DNA of 24,798 nucleotides, from positions 1 through 24,798 of IMG/VR virus record IMGVR_UViG_3300005346_000075. The stretch is one strand, 5' to 3'. Under the pieces are notes generated by a model. That model had not been told where the DNA came from and searched no databases. It worked only from the letters and a program-made list of their open reading frames with translations. Position numbers and translations under genes: made by a program. The DNA comes from a virus. Shown piece by piece: positions 1 to 8,370 of the stretch. The number at the start of each line of letters is the position of its first letter. Position 1 is the first letter of the stretch.

Positions 1-400
1 ACCTGCTTATCTATCTCCTCAATCGCAAACTCTATTATGTTAGTAGGTGGTATGCCACGTTTGAATATCGCTTCACGAATTGCCCATGCCGCCGTCCTTT
101 ACTTTCTTGTCCTCGGTTTCTATACTCTTAATCTTTACCCACTCAATCAATGCCTTTAGGAATGACCCGTCCCCCCCGTTTGGATAACCTGCTTTGCGCC
201 CCTCACTTACGTTGATAATGTACCTATCCGCTAACAAATCAACCACGTATTTATTACCTTTATTTACGACCTCAAACTCCACACTCTTAACTAGATTACC
301 ACTTGCCACTTTACCCTTTGCGTATATTTCAGCTATCAATATGTTAGCCATAAACGCACCCACTATCTCTAATTCTTTTTCGTAGTTCTTTAAGTTCCAT
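1..400 (-). CDS. Head-tail connector / neck protein, HK97 gp10-like (partial, frameshifted)
   Basis: The gene starts at an ATG at 400 (MELKELR) and runs off the left edge. Visible features are an N-terminal helix with AKGKVASGNLVKS, then YIINVSEGRKAGYP, a segment LKALIEWVKIKSIE, and after a frame change near 90 the sequence AWAIREAIFKRGIPPTNIIE. The order 'A-x-GNL-x-S, glycine-rich turn, W-x-K, F-x-x-GIPP' fits HK97 gp10-like proteins, which close the head-tail junction or tail tube. A run of five A near 375 shifts the frame; with four A the reading continues as RKELEIVGAF. The start lies inside the end of the upstream gene. The family assignment rests on pattern only, and the C-terminus is missing. 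Confidence 0.6.
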
Positions 401-865
401 AATTGAATACTCCGTTATTGCATGAGTTATCAAATACTTCAATTGGTACGGTGAGTTGTAACCTCAATAGTTTATCGTTCCCGTAATTAAATGTAAAGTC
501 TCCACTAGCTATCGCATCATTTACTATCCTTATCCTAGTGTCTACTTTAAACCGTCTACGTATCTCTTTTAAGTACTGCTCGGCTATCACCAATAATTCA
601 CCTTGTGCCACTTCGTCATTATCCCAAATGCTTCGGTATCTCGTTGGTGTAGTTTGTAAAACTGAAACAACAAAGAATACACCCTACGCCCTCCGATTAA
701 TTCCATTGAGGTAACGTTTAGGTTTCGGTCAATTAACAACTGTGGATAGCTCTTTTCGCCTAACGTGTTAATTTCAGAACGGTTGCCGTATGTAAATCCG
801 TTAAGACCTACCATAGCTTCGCCCGTAGTTTCAAGTATCTCTATTACATCTTTGAGTGTAGACAT
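390..865 (-). CDS. Phage neck / head-tail completion-type protein (frameshifted)
   Basis: Two frames join near 611. The first covers MSTLKDVIEI to EAFGIW, and the second continues DNDEVAQGELLVIAEQYL to the stop at 390. The rejoined protein has about 155 residues, with no signal peptide or membrane segment. Its pattern (short N-terminal helix, 'NxLGEKSYPQLLID', beta strands, 'W-x-x-D/E', long helix, closing strands) resembles small neck or tail-completion proteins of Bacteroidetes phages. It sits directly upstream of the gp10-like gene and overlaps it. A TATATTTG box lies 4 nt before the ATG, so the message may be leaderless. Function is inferred from position and general fold pattern only. 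Confidence 0.5.
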
Positions 866-869
866 AGCC

Positions 870-877
870 CAAATATA
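870..877 (-). promoter_or_regulatory. Putative -7 element TATATTTG, 4 nt from a start codon
   Basis: The minus strand reads TATATTTG-GGCT-ATG. TATATTTG is a perfect match to the Bacteroidetes -7 consensus TAnnTTTG. Transcription from such an element normally begins a few bases downstream, which would place the 5' end at or near the A of the ATG at 865. Inference: a leaderless mRNA for the neck gene. Confidence 0.5.
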
Positions 878-940
878 ACTATTTTAGAGTTACCAAACAA
901 TAGTTTTAGACTAATCTAAATTAATTTTTAGGCAAAGAAA

Positions 941-960
941 ACCCTACGGTTAGGTAGGGT
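941..960 (-). terminator. Intrinsic terminator after the 985-1470 gene
   Basis: A perfect 7-bp stem (ACCCTAC / GTAGGGT) with a 6-nt loop is followed on the minus strand by TTTTCTTT. It lies 24 nt beyond the stop codon at 985, where a terminator for that gene is expected, and before the TATATTTG promoter of the next unit. Confidence 0.7.
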
Positions 961-984
961 CTAAAGGTATCGATTTCGATGGGT

Positions 985-1470
985 TTAAATATAGTAACCG
1001 AGTTCTCGCATTCGGTCTACGTAGGCTGCGGTGTCGAAACAATATGCTCCAAGCGTATCTGCTGAATTTAAAAGCATCCCACTTACAATTACTTCAGATA
1101 AGTTAATCACTGTTACCTTAACCTCTACCCAAAAATCATTTGTTTTTAAGCGCAATTCATACCATACGGGTGTGCCTGATACTTTAGAAATCCTTGTGTC
1201 CTCCCAAAACTCTGACTTATCTTTTATACCACAACTCACAGCATCTTCCAAGTCCTTTATAAACTGTTCGCCTTGTTGGGGTTTAAATAGTGGTTTAAAA
1301 TGCTGCCATAATTTATGTAGCGACACGTAAGATAATAACTCTAAGTTTACAATATGTATATTGCCATTAAAGAAATTGTAAAACGTGTAGTCTTCTATAC
1401 ACTCCACCTCAACACCTAAGTATATTTCGGGGTGGGTATAAAATTTCGGGTACTGTTCTTGTGGTTTCAT
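985..1470 (-). CDS. Hypothetical protein, 161 aa
   Basis: This is one of the few longer genes that reads intact, from ATG at 1470 to TAA at 985. I do not recognise the family. It is acidic and aromatic-rich, with no signal peptide or membrane segment. The middle part alternates short strands (WYELRLK, FWVEVKVTVINL), suggesting a compact beta-rich domain. It has its own -7-like box (TATCTTAG, 1493-1500), a leader CACTAAACAATAAACC and a downstream terminator, so it appears to be a single-gene transcription unit between the glycosyltransferase cassette and the connector genes. That isolation could mean a cargo gene. Confidence 0.7.
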   Translation of the reverse strand: MKPQEQYPKFYTHPEIYLGVEVECIEDYTFYNFFNGNIHIVNLELLSYVSLHKLWQHFKPLFKPQQGEQFIKDLEDAVSCGIKDKSEFWEDTRISKVSGTPVWYELRLKTNDFWVEVKVTVINLSEVIVSGMLLNSADTLGAYCFDTAAYVDRMRELGYYI

Positions 1471-1492
1471 TGGTTTATTGTTTAGTGAACTA

Positions 1493-1500
1493 CTAAGATA
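1493..1500 (-). promoter_or_regulatory. Putative -7 element TATCTTAG
   Basis: The minus strand has TATCTTAG 22 nt upstream of the ATG at 1470. It is followed by the leader CACTAAACAATAAACC that recurs before other genes. It lacks the upstream ATATAC box found at the early promoters, so it may belong to a different expression class. Confidence 0.4.
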
Positions 1501-1523
1501 ATACTATTTTGGGGAAATAAAAA

Positions 1524-1546
1524 CCCTAAACCTTACGGGGCTAGGG
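1524..1546 (-). terminator. Weak intrinsic terminator after the last glycosyltransferase
   Basis: A short stem, CCCTA / TAGGG, has a 13-nt loop and is followed on the minus strand by GTTTTTATTT. It lies about 37 nt downstream of the stop at 1583 and just upstream of the TATCTTAG promoter box. It probably ends the modification cassette transcript. Confidence 0.5.
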
Positions 1547-1582
1547 CTAACTAAACAACGATACTAAGGTAATGCTTTTATT

Positions 1583-2319
1583 CTATTCAAACAAGTTTTC
1601 AGTTTCAACAATATTAAACCCTGCCATGAACGGGTGCGGTTGCCCTAACTGCCATTCGTCAATCTCCCTCAATCGTTGCTCCATGTTCTTGATATTCACC
1701 CGTGCGCTGCTGTTACGTAGCTTCATTGCTATGTCATTCCTTACGTAACTCATGTGGTGCATTAATATGGGCACTTCTTTGCATCTACCTACGGGGCTAG
1801 TGCCTCTAGTCGGGTCTACGTACACTTTAAATCCCCCTATGTTGCAGCTTGTTATCTTGCAAATAAACGGTACGTAGTAACTTTCTAAAGGCTCTAATCT
1901 GTAATTAGGTTGCTTCCAGTACGTAACCAATCTACAATAGCTTGTATCTAGGTCATTGTCTAATACAAACTGTTTCCCTTGCTCAAACTCACTAGGTATG
2001 TAATACTCGTCCGTATCAATGTGCATGAAATGGGTACACCCTAAGTCCTTTGCCAGCATAGTGCCTTTGAAACGCTTGTCGGCTTCGTTCTTTGTACCGC
2101 CGTTCTTTATGTTTGGGGTGTAGTAGTGATGGGTAATCTTTGGGTACTTAACGGATAATACTTGCACCATTATAGCCGTTTCCGGGTTGTGCTCACCAAA
2201 GTTGCTAACGTCTTGCCAAACTAATACGATATGGTCAACAAAAGGATAGATTAGGCTTATGGACGTTATTCCAAGTGCTCCAATCCGTCCCATACGTTGT
2301 ATACGGCTGCTAGTTTCAT
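1583..2319 (-). CDS. Glycosyltransferase, GT-A fold with DxD motif (frameshifted N-terminus)
   Basis: The rejoined protein starts at ATG 2319 (MKLAAVYNVWDGLEHL) and changes frame near 2275 to continue as GITSISLIYPFVDHIVLVW; about 245 residues. The start overlaps the preceding methyltransferase stop as ATGA. Visible features: an N-terminal strand, acceptor-type segment YTPNIKNGG, a basic helix NEADKRFKG, the metal-binding motif HIDTDEYY (DxD type), and a C-terminal segment with HHMSYVR. This matches glycosyltransferases that read 'MKLA..NVWDG.E.L..SI', related to GT2/GT92. It would transfer a sugar from a nucleotide-sugar donor; the acceptor is unknown. It is the last gene of the cassette. 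Confidence 0.75.
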
Positions 2320-3014
2320 TTGCTTTTTTTAGGTCTGCCACGCTTTTTAGGTGCTGGTGCTGGTTGTTCATCATCCGCAGGGAAACGCTCTTTATAAGCA
2401 ATTACTTTCGCTTCGGCTTCGCTACCTTCAAACGGTATAAACTCCGTCCCATCGGGTGCTAACGTGCTTGTAAACGGTAATTCATTGAACTTGCCACGGC
2501 TAGGGAACACATCACTTGTTTTACGTAACACACCGTATACGTTCCATCCATCAGTTACGTTACCCATTGCAGCGTGTTCACCAACTTCAATAAGTTCATA
2601 ACCTGCAACCTTGCATAGTTCAATATAAAACTCTTTGGTTAGGTAGTGGAAGCCATGCCCGTGCCAGTTGTCAACCTTTGGGTTTTCGCTTATAATCAAA
2701 CCACCAATTTTACAGGCGTTGTGTTTATTTAGCCAACAGTTATAATAATTGCTAACGTGCTCACTTGTGCCAAAATCGGTAACTATGTCAACTTGTGCCA
2801 ACTCTAAAACCGTTGATAAATCCGCAACCTCACAGCCATATTCGCCATTGGCATCTATACTGTGGTGCTCAAAACCTTGTTTGGTATAATAGTCTTTAGC
2901 TACTCCCATTTGTTCGCTATCAAAGTAGGTATTTTGGCTACCTAGTTCCAGCATTGTTTTGGCATTGCCTTTGTGCTTTTGCACTAGGTTGTTTGAGTGT
3001 GTTGTTACTCCCAT
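2316..3014 (-). CDS. SAM-dependent methyltransferase with C-terminal AT-hook
   Basis: This intact 232-residue protein has a class I methyltransferase N-terminus: motif I MLELGSQNTY, the acidic residue of motif II in HHSIDANGEYG, and DIVTDFGTSEHV near the usual motif IV position. The catalytic domain ends near residue 170. A linker follows, then the tail PAPKKRGRPKKSK, a textbook AT-hook core (RGRP) that binds the minor groove of AT-rich DNA. Neighbours are glycosyltransferases and an FkbM methyltransferase, suggesting sugar or glycan methylation; the AT-hook instead suggests a DNA-bound role. No DNA-MTase catalytic motif (DPPY or PCQ) was seen. The TGA overlaps the next ATG. Confidence 0.75.
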   Translation of the reverse strand: MGVTTHSNNLVQKHKGNAKTMLELGSQNTYFDSEQMGVAKDYYTKQGFEHHSIDANGEYGCEVADLSTVLELAQVDIVTDFGTSEHVSNYYNCWLNKHNACKIGGLIISENPKVDNWHGHGFHYLTKEFYIELCKVAGYELIEVGEHAAMGNVTDGWNVYGVLRKTSDVFPSRGKFNELPFTSTLAPDGTEFIPFEGSEAEAKVIAYKERFPADDEQPAPAPKKRGRPKKSK

Positions 3015-3069
3015 GTCGTTATGTTTTTTATATTGGTTTTTATTTATTTGAAACTCGAATGCAAACCCC

Positions 3070-3513
3070 TCACGTACACTTTTTTACGCCCGTAATAACA
3101 TCTAATATTACTTGATTATCCTCATTATCTAGGCAAATATTCATAGCATCATCCTGTACATTGTATAATACACACTTACCGTCAGCGTCAAAAACAAATA
3201 TTCTTGGGCGTGGGTAAATAAGTGTTGGGGGTTTATTTATCTCCCTCATCCCAAACCTAATGCCACCTTCTTTTTTAAATTCCCCTTTTACAAAATACTG
3301 CGAAGTATTGTAAGTACTATATGAGTGTGGGAAATTAGATAGCTTTCCATTTTCGTATGCACAATACCCATTAGCTAATAGTACATCTACAAATTTCATG
3401 TGGTTAGATTGATAACAGGCATACATCTGCCACCCCTGTCTTAGTTTGATTAATTGATTGTTATACTCGAATTGAACCCCCTGTCCAACTCTCATACATG
3501 ATAAAGGTCTCAT
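3070..3513 (-). CDS. Hypothetical protein, 147 aa
   Basis: An intact frame runs from ATG 3513 (MRPLSCMRVG) to TGA at 3070. I do not recognise the family. It is cysteine-containing (positions 6, 33, 51 and others) and rich in Tyr and Asn, with late segments TLIYPRPRIFVFDADGK and VILDVITGVKKC. No signal peptide or membrane segment is seen. A TATCTTGC box sits just upstream of the ATG. The gene lies between a glycosyltransferase-like gene and the AT-hook methyltransferase, so it may belong to the modification cassette, but its sequence does not show a catalytic motif. The start could be a little upstream, since the frame stays open into the previous gene's end. Confidence 0.6.
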   Translation of the reverse strand: MRPLSCMRVGQGVQFEYNNQLIKLRQGWQMYACYQSNHMKFVDVLLANGYCAYENGKLSNFPHSYSTYNTSQYFVKGEFKKEGGIRFGMREINKPPTLIYPRPRIFVFDADGKCVLYNVQDDAMNICLDNEDNQVILDVITGVKKCT

Positions 3514-3539
3514 GACCTTGCAAGATAGGTAAATTATTT

Positions 3540-4082
3540 CTATTTTATCAATAAGCTTGCTACTTGGTTTTGGTCGTGCCTATGGTCTTCCCAACTAACC
3601 TAAAAACGAACCATTTAAAGCACCCTCGTAGTACTGCTCGAATAAAATCTTTAGCCTTTCCCCTGTTAAGTCCCATAACACACGCTATAATCATAGGGGC
3701 TTGCATTTCGGTGCCGGTTATGCTGTAAATAGCCTTACAGCTATCGTTGCAGAACGAACCGATTGTATAGGTGTAGTTATTAAAGAACGCATAACCTGTT
3801 TGCTCTATGTGCTCAAATAGCTTATCCAAAGGGGCTGTACATTGAACCACACTATCAAGCCAAAGGATATTATCGTACCCATCGTCAAAAGCCTTTTTAA
3901 TGGCATAGGCTTTAAACGCATACGGGTTGTCTTGGTGCATCGGGCAACCTAATTGGTTTTCATGGTCATAACATCTGTACGTTCCGTTATACCCTTTCGC
4001 CCTCAATGACTCCTCTTGTGCTCTTGCTGCCCTTATGTAACGTGGGTTGCCCTTTAGCAAATGTGATAATTATGTTCCTCAT
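3540..4082 (-). CDS. Glycosyltransferase-like protein (GT-A type, frameshifted ends)
   Basis: The start at ATG 4082 (MRNIIITFAKG) overlaps the FkbM stop as ATGA. A frame change near 4055 leads to NPRYIRAARAQEESLRAKGY. The centre has FKAYAIKKAFDDGYDNILWLDSVV, in which the hydrophobic strand plus LDSVV occupies the place of a GT-A nucleotide-sugar/metal motif, followed by FFNNYTYTIGSFCND. After about residue 150 the frame shifts again, and EQYYEGALNGSFLG and EDHRHDQNQVASLL can be read in other frames. This pattern is common in phage and Bacteroidetes glycan clusters. It is about 180 residues when rejoined. Activity is inferred; donor and acceptor are unknown. Confidence 0.6.
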
Positions 4083-4685
4083 TTTGCGAATATCAAATTT
4101 TCTCCGTTACGGTGTATTTCTTTCATATCGAATTGAGCGCAATAGTCGATGTACTTTTGTGGCTCGATACCGTTGTACTCCACGCATACGCATTTAACAT
4201 CGGTTAAATCTATTTGGGTTAGTACCTCAAAGTCCATACCTTCAATGTCGATATTGATAAAAATACAAACGTGCGCCCGTTCATTATGCTCTTAACCGGT
4301 ATCACAAGGCACTTGCACCTCTGTAAACCGTTCTTTAACCCATCGTTGTTTTTCGCTTTCGATTATCGTACTCACCAAGCTAACATCTTCACCACCTAAA
4401 TGCGTGCCGCTTTCGTAGAACGTAATAAAACCCTTGTAAGGGGCTATCGCTACATTAACCACTTCTACGTTGTTATTTGTCTTTATAAACGCTCTTAGCT
4501 ATGTTTATAGCCTTTTCGCTGGCATCTACCAAAGTACCGCTCCACCCTCTTAACCCCAATGCACGGGTGTTGCTAAATGTTGCCCCGTCATTGCAGCCTA
4601 AATCTAAAAACGTACCAATATAATGTTCGCCAAAGTAGTCTAATATTACTTGCTGCTCATTGTTTTGGCTATATGTTTTTTGCAC
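4079..4685 (-). CDS. FkbM-family methyltransferase (frameshifted)
   Basis: The rejoined protein has about 200 residues. The N-terminus KTYSQNNEQQVILDYF is followed by SAM motif I GTFLDLGCNDGATFSNT and LVDASEKA (motif II region). After frame changes near 4490 and around 4295, the C-terminal half reads VVNVAIAPYKGFITFYE, then NIDIEGMDFEVLTQIDL, CVCVEYNG and HRNGENLIFAK. These are hallmark blocks of FkbM methyltransferases, which O-methylate sugars, lipids or polyketides. The visible start is GTG (4685), inside the end of the upstream glycosyltransferase; an ATG may have been lost to an indel. Its stop overlaps the next start as ATGA. The most likely substrate is a sugar hydroxyl added by neighbouring enzymes. 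Confidence 0.8.
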
Positions 4686-5242
4686 GACTTAATTTTTTAC
4701 TATGTTCGTAAATAGTCAATATACTATCTATGTGATACTCGGTATTCAATTTAGGTATTACTTGGCTCATGTAGTCCCAGTCTTCGCCATAACTGCTATC
4801 GTTGAACGTAGCGGCTAGTTCTTTTTTATGTGGGCAAATATGCCATGCGTTGCGATTAACGATGCCCTCGCTGCTCATTTGCTCGTTTTCGCTACCTAGT
4901 TTCATGCTTACTAGTCCGTAATAATTATCTAGCTTTATGAACGCATTGAACGTAACCACATCCGCACCGCTATCGCAACCAATCATAAGGCTAGATACGT
5001 AGTTGGGGGCTATCCAATCGTCATCGTCAATAAAGCATACGTATTCGCCTTTGGCTTTGTTTAAGCACATTTGCCGCTTTTGCCCTATGCTTTGCCCACC
5101 GTCTTTTTGTGCCACCGTAACAACTTTAACCACTTCTGCATCGGCTTCGCATTGTGCTATTTTGTTTGCTCAATTCCTTTACTAGCTTATTCAGCTTTAC
5201 CCTACGTTCAGGTATTGACGGTATTAATATACTTAACCTCAT
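4669..5242 (-). CDS. GT2 glycosyltransferase with DDDD motif (frameshifted N-terminus)
   Basis: It starts at ATG 5242 (MRLSILIPSIPERR), with ATGA overlap to the upstream gene. A frame change near 5150 leads to EVVKVVTVAQKDGGQSIGQK. The following RQMCLNKAKGEYVCFIDDDDWI is the classic GT2 nucleotide-sugar/metal-binding block; a later SSYGEDWDYMSQVIP matches the ED catalytic-base region. It is about 190 residues with no membrane anchor. It is closely similar in layout to the next gene upstream (5239-5799), suggesting duplication. The sugar and acceptor are not evident. Confidence 0.8.
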
Positions 5243-5799
5243 TTGCCTTGTGTGCTTATCGCTGTTTGGTAATCGTAATGGTACATATCCTTGTTAATGT
5301 AGACTTCTGTCTTTAACAACGGGTCGTAGCCTGTTTGAGTAGGTCGCATCTTCACCACTATTAATCCCCCTTGGAAATTTAACCTGCAAAGCTAACTCAC
5401 GTTTGACAGGGCAAAGGTGGTTTATAGTTCTGTAATAAACCCTATCCTTTTCGTACCAACTGTCAAAGGTATTACTAATCTTAAAGTTGTGGCGGTCTTT
5501 TCCGTTGGTTGTCATATACCCGTCAAATCCTACGCAGTCGGGTTTACTTTCAATAGCCTTTAACAGTTCAGCTATGTAATAACTAGGTACTAGGTCGTCA
5601 TCGTCAATAAATACTATGTAATCCCCTTTAGCTTTATCCAGCAACTCGTTGCGCTTATCGCTTATCTTCTTTTCCCGATTGTCGATAGACTACCAGCACC
5701 TCTACATCGCTATGCTCTTGCATATCAAGTATTGCCATTAACCTAGCTAACAAGTGGCTACGGTCTTTTGATTGAGCATATTAATATTGATAGTTTCAT
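5239..5799 (-). CDS. GT2 glycosyltransferase with DDDD motif (frameshifted)
   Basis: It starts at ATG 5799 (MKLSILICSIKDR), with ATGA overlaps at both ends. Frame changes near 5690 and 5310 are bridged to give about 187 residues. The blocks are: HLLARLMAILDMQEHSDVEV, then DNREKKISDKRNELLDKAKG, DYIVFIDDDDLVPSYY (metal and nucleotide-sugar binding), NHLCPVKRELA, GINSGEDATYSNRL (ED catalytic-base region), and a tail ending TEVYINKDMYHYDY. The order matches family 2 glycosyltransferases and parallels the downstream neighbour (4669-5242), including the shared stretches 'NHLCPVKREL' versus 'WHICPHKKEL'. It is soluble, and its substrate is unknown. Confidence 0.8.
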
Positions 5800-6475
5800 A
5801 GCCCGTAGTTTATTCTTACCCTTTGGTTGTGCAATGTTTGCCCTTGTGTCCACATGGTACTACTTCTATTGTATGTATTATCGTTAACGCTTTGTAGTTC
5901 CTTTGTTGGGTTACTAGGGTGCAAGTGTGGAAACTTTAAATCGGGTGCAAAATACTAACGCATTCATTATACGTGCAACATGGTATAAGTCCTCATCGCA
6001 AAACATTGACTTATATTCGGGGATAAAAGAAATACCCAAACTTATCATAAAACGCCCGTGTCATTATCGGTATAGTCAAAACCGCAACGCCCATAGCTTG
6101 TAAACAGTCGTCTACCTTTAGTATTTGTGGCTCGTTAGGTTTAACCCTATCAACTATTAGCCTATCCCAATCCTTAGGGCAATCAAAGTCATCACTAAGG
6201 TAAATAAGCACATCACCAGTAGCATACTTAGCCGCTGCGTTAGTCGCACCAACTACGTACCCATTGCTAGGGTTCTCCCTTACTATGTGGTGCGCTCCAA
6301 ACAATTCTACGTACCCATCGTATTTAGGTTCGTCCAAATCCAAACTAAGGATATGCTCAATGGTTATTTTTGATACTCCGCTGTTGTGCGCTTCGCTTTT
6401 ACCTATCCAATTAAGGTAGTTATTGTATGCCATTTGTGGACGGTTGCGGCTAGGGTGTATTAGGCTTATTCTCAT
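5796..6475 (-). CDS. Glycosyltransferase, GT2-like (frameshifted C-terminus)
   Basis: It starts at ATG 6475 (MRISLIHPSRNRP), with ATGA overlap to the preceding gene. The first 150 residues contain IVRENPSNGYVVGATNAAAKYATGDV and the metal-binding-type LIYLSDDFDCP, then AFYDKFGYFFYP. Beyond a frame change near 6020 the reading continues EYKSMFCDEDLYHVARIM (a DEDL catalytic-base-like block) and, after another shift, LKFPHLHPSNPTKE and a tail ending RVRINYGL. The rejoined length is about 225 residues. The D-D-F-D block and the DEDL-HLHP order are seen in phage GT2-like enzymes. Donor and acceptor are not evident. Confidence 0.72.
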
Positions 6476-6878
6476 GCAAATGCTTTTTTTACTTCAATGT
6501 CCAATTTCTCATTGCCAGTCATTAGCAAGTCAACTCTTTCTTTCCAATACTCCCATTAAATTATCTATAAAGTATTCAAACGATGCTATTGGATAGCTGC
6601 TAGTAGTTACCGTAGTTGATATGTTACCAATAATCCTATTCGGCTTTTGAGCAAAGTATTCTACGTTTGTTGGGCAAAACGGATAATCCATTAAATACTT
6701 ACTTCTATCTATACCCGAAATAAACCCACCAAATAAGCCTGTTTTTACAGTTGGAGAGTAATATGTAATATCGGTAAAAGTCATGCAAGTATCTAGGCTT
6801 TGCAAGTGATAGCATATGAACTACATAAGCACCGTAAGCCGCTTGTTTAGTTTGCCAATCTTGTGTGTCTAGTTTCAT
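6472..6878 (-). CDS. Hypothetical protein in the glycosyltransferase cassette (frameshifted)
   Basis: It starts at ATG 6878 (MKLDTQDWQTKQ), overlapping the upstream TGA, and ends with a TGA at 6472 that overlaps the next ATG. Two frame changes, near 6800 and 6540, are needed: YGAYVVHMLSLAK joins to SLDTCMTFTDITYYSP, and GVLERVDLLMTGNEKL closes the protein. About 135 residues. I do not recognise the family. The overlaps at both ends indicate co-translation with glycosyltransferases, so a role in the same modification is plausible but unproven. Confidence 0.55.
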
Positions 6879-7346
6879 TTAACCGATTTTAGTTGTTCGG
6901 TAGTTGGAACTTTAGCCGCCCTTACGTGCTCGTTAATCTCCCATATCCTAGCATACCATTGTGGGGTTTCACGTTCTGGCATTTCACTCAACAAGGTATC
7001 TAATATTTTTGCTCTGTCGCTACGTGCGGTTATTGAGTTCCTAGCCTTGCCTAATATTGCTGTGGCGTTCTCGTCAATGAATTTCATCTTAGCATCCCTA
7101 AATAATTCCTGTTGGGCTTTGTACTTGCTTAATGCTTTTCTAAGTAGTGCTCTTTAGCTTTGATGTTGGTTTCTAGGTCAAAACACTTCAATAGACAACT
7201 TCCAAAACTGCTCACTGTTTGGCAAAGCGTTATCAACTTGCCCTTGCTTTACTACCTAAGTAGCCATGCAGTAGACTTATGTATTTCTCCTCACGGGCAA
7301 ACCTATCTTGCCACTGTTGCTCTAGTTGTTCTTTATCGTACTCCAT
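6875..7346 (-). CDS. Hypothetical charged helical protein (frameshifted)
   Basis: It starts at ATG 7346 (MEYDKEQLEQQWQDRF), inside the end of the upstream glycosyltransferase, and ends at TGA 6875 with an ATGA overlap. Segments lie in three frames: AREEKYISLLHGYLGSK, then QVDNALPNSEQFWKLSIEVF, DLETNIKAKEHYLE, and KALSKYKAQQELFRDAKMKF running into ENATAILGKARNSITARSDR. The rejoined protein has about 155 residues. It is strongly charged and predicted helical, possibly coiled coil at the start. No catalytic motif is seen. It could be a chaperone or scaffold for the surrounding enzymes, or an unrelated structural accessory; nothing in the sequence decides. Confidence 0.55.
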
Positions 7347-8008
7347 TGTGCGTTTCGTTTATGTGTTGAAATTATATCGGTTACTATTATTGGGGTGATA
7401 CCTGCTTTCATGCTGTCAAGGTGAAACCAACTATCGCTGAACTTGCCTAGCTGGTTTGGGTCATGCCTAAACTTCACCTTTTCGAGCAAGGCACGGCTAA
7501 ACAGGCTACACCCTATTGACGGTATGCCTGTCTTTAGTTTGCCGTCAAAGAACCCTATACAGCTTTCCGCTGGCGGTACATCGTATCTACCGTAGTCGCC
7601 TTGGTTAACGCCCATTAGTTGAACTCCTAGCGTTGTTTTAACGCCCTCTTTAAGAAAGTAAGGCACGTTAATGTTATCGGTACGGTATGCTAGTAATTGC
7701 TCAATCGTATCAATTGGGCAAAAGTTATCGCATTCAAGACTGAACAGATAATCAAAGTTGTTAGTTAATGCGTATTCTTTTATTACTTCCTGTGATTGCG
7801 CTATGTATGCTTCGGGTCTTCCTTTAGGTTCTATCCTACGTACGTCAAAGCCTTTGATTGACTTATGCCAATTAGGGTCGGGGCTGTTGTCTACTAGGAT
7901 AATATGCAAATTAGGATAGCTTAACGTCCTAATGAATGATAACCACTCGTCAAGTACATACGCTTTACGTTGGCTTATCGGTGCTCCTAGTAATATCTTT
8001 GGTATCAT
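7322..8008 (-). CDS. Glycosyltransferase, GT-A fold
   Basis: This intact 228-residue protein begins MIPKILLGAPISQRKAYVLD. The N-terminal domain has a nucleotide-binding-type strand HIILVDNSPD, a basic segment VRRIEPKGRPEAYIAQSQEV, and the metal-binding-type block YLFSLECDNFCP (ExD variant of the DxD motif). A later DSWFHLDSMKAG resembles the catalytic-base region, and IVTDIISTHKRN closes the domain. The order fits GT2-like glycosyltransferases of phage cassettes. It is the first enzyme of the cassette, just after the small gene at 8014. The start follows a weak spacing with no ribosome binding site. Substrate is unknown. Confidence 0.75.
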   Translation of the reverse strand: MIPKILLGAPISQRKAYVLDEWLSFIRTLSYPNLHIILVDNSPDPNWHKSIKGFDVRRIEPKGRPEAYIAQSQEVIKEYALTNNFDYLFSLECDNFCPIDTIEQLLAYRTDNINVPYFLKEGVKTTLGVQLMGVNQGDYGRYDVPPAESCIGFFDGKLKTGIPSIGCSLFSRALLEKVKFRHDPNQLGKFSDSWFHLDSMKAGITPIIVTDIISTHKRNAQWSTIKNN

Positions 8009-8013
8009 TTATT

Positions 8014-8148
8014 TTAGATGTGGCTTAAACGGAAACACCCGTATCTTCGATAATGTATAACAGCATTGAACTTGGCAAACTTACACGGGTAACAGTTGTA
8101 TAACGCTTGTAGCATTTCGTCCTCCGTTGCCGCTGCGTATATCGTCAT
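8014..8148 (-). CDS. Small CxxC protein, 44 aa
   Basis: An uninterrupted frame of 44 codons starts at ATG 8148 (MTIYAAATEDEMLQAL), overlapping the TGA of the preceding gene as ATGA. It contains NCYPCKF (a C-x2-C pair) and a further Cys near the C-terminus (YGCFRL), so half of a metal site or a redox pair is possible. The clean frame and stop/start overlap support a real gene. No family is recognised. Confidence 0.55.
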   Translation of the reverse strand: MTIYAAATEDEMLQALYNCYPCKFAKFNAVIHYRRYGCFRLSHI

Positions 8149-8366
8149 ATCCTATCAGTTGCTTTTAGTGCGCTTTCGTATTGCCTATCTCTAAATTTAC
8201 CCTTATCCTTCGCTCCACGTTGTTTAAGTTTCAATAGCCTTAGTTCTGCCATTGCTTCGCTCCTATCATCATACGGGTATAACTGCCTGCCGTTGTCTAC
8301 GTCAACTTCTGTAATGCCATACCAACGCTCTTTATTTTCAGGGTAATATCTTTCAACTACTTTCAT
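8145..8366 (-). CDS. Hypothetical protein, 73 aa
   Basis: An intact frame starts at ATG 8366 (MKVVERYYPENKERWYGI) and ends with a TGA that overlaps the next ATG. It is strongly charged, with an N-terminal strand region and a basic helix LRLLKLKQRGAKDKG. I do not recognise it. A TATATTTG box lies only 4 nt upstream of the ATG, suggesting that a new and possibly leaderless transcript begins here and runs into the modification cassette. Confidence 0.65.
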   Translation of the reverse strand: MKVVERYYPENKERWYGITEVDVDNGRQLYPYDDRSEAMAELRLLKLKQRGAKDKGKFRDRQYESALKATDRI

Positions 8367-8370
8367 ACCT

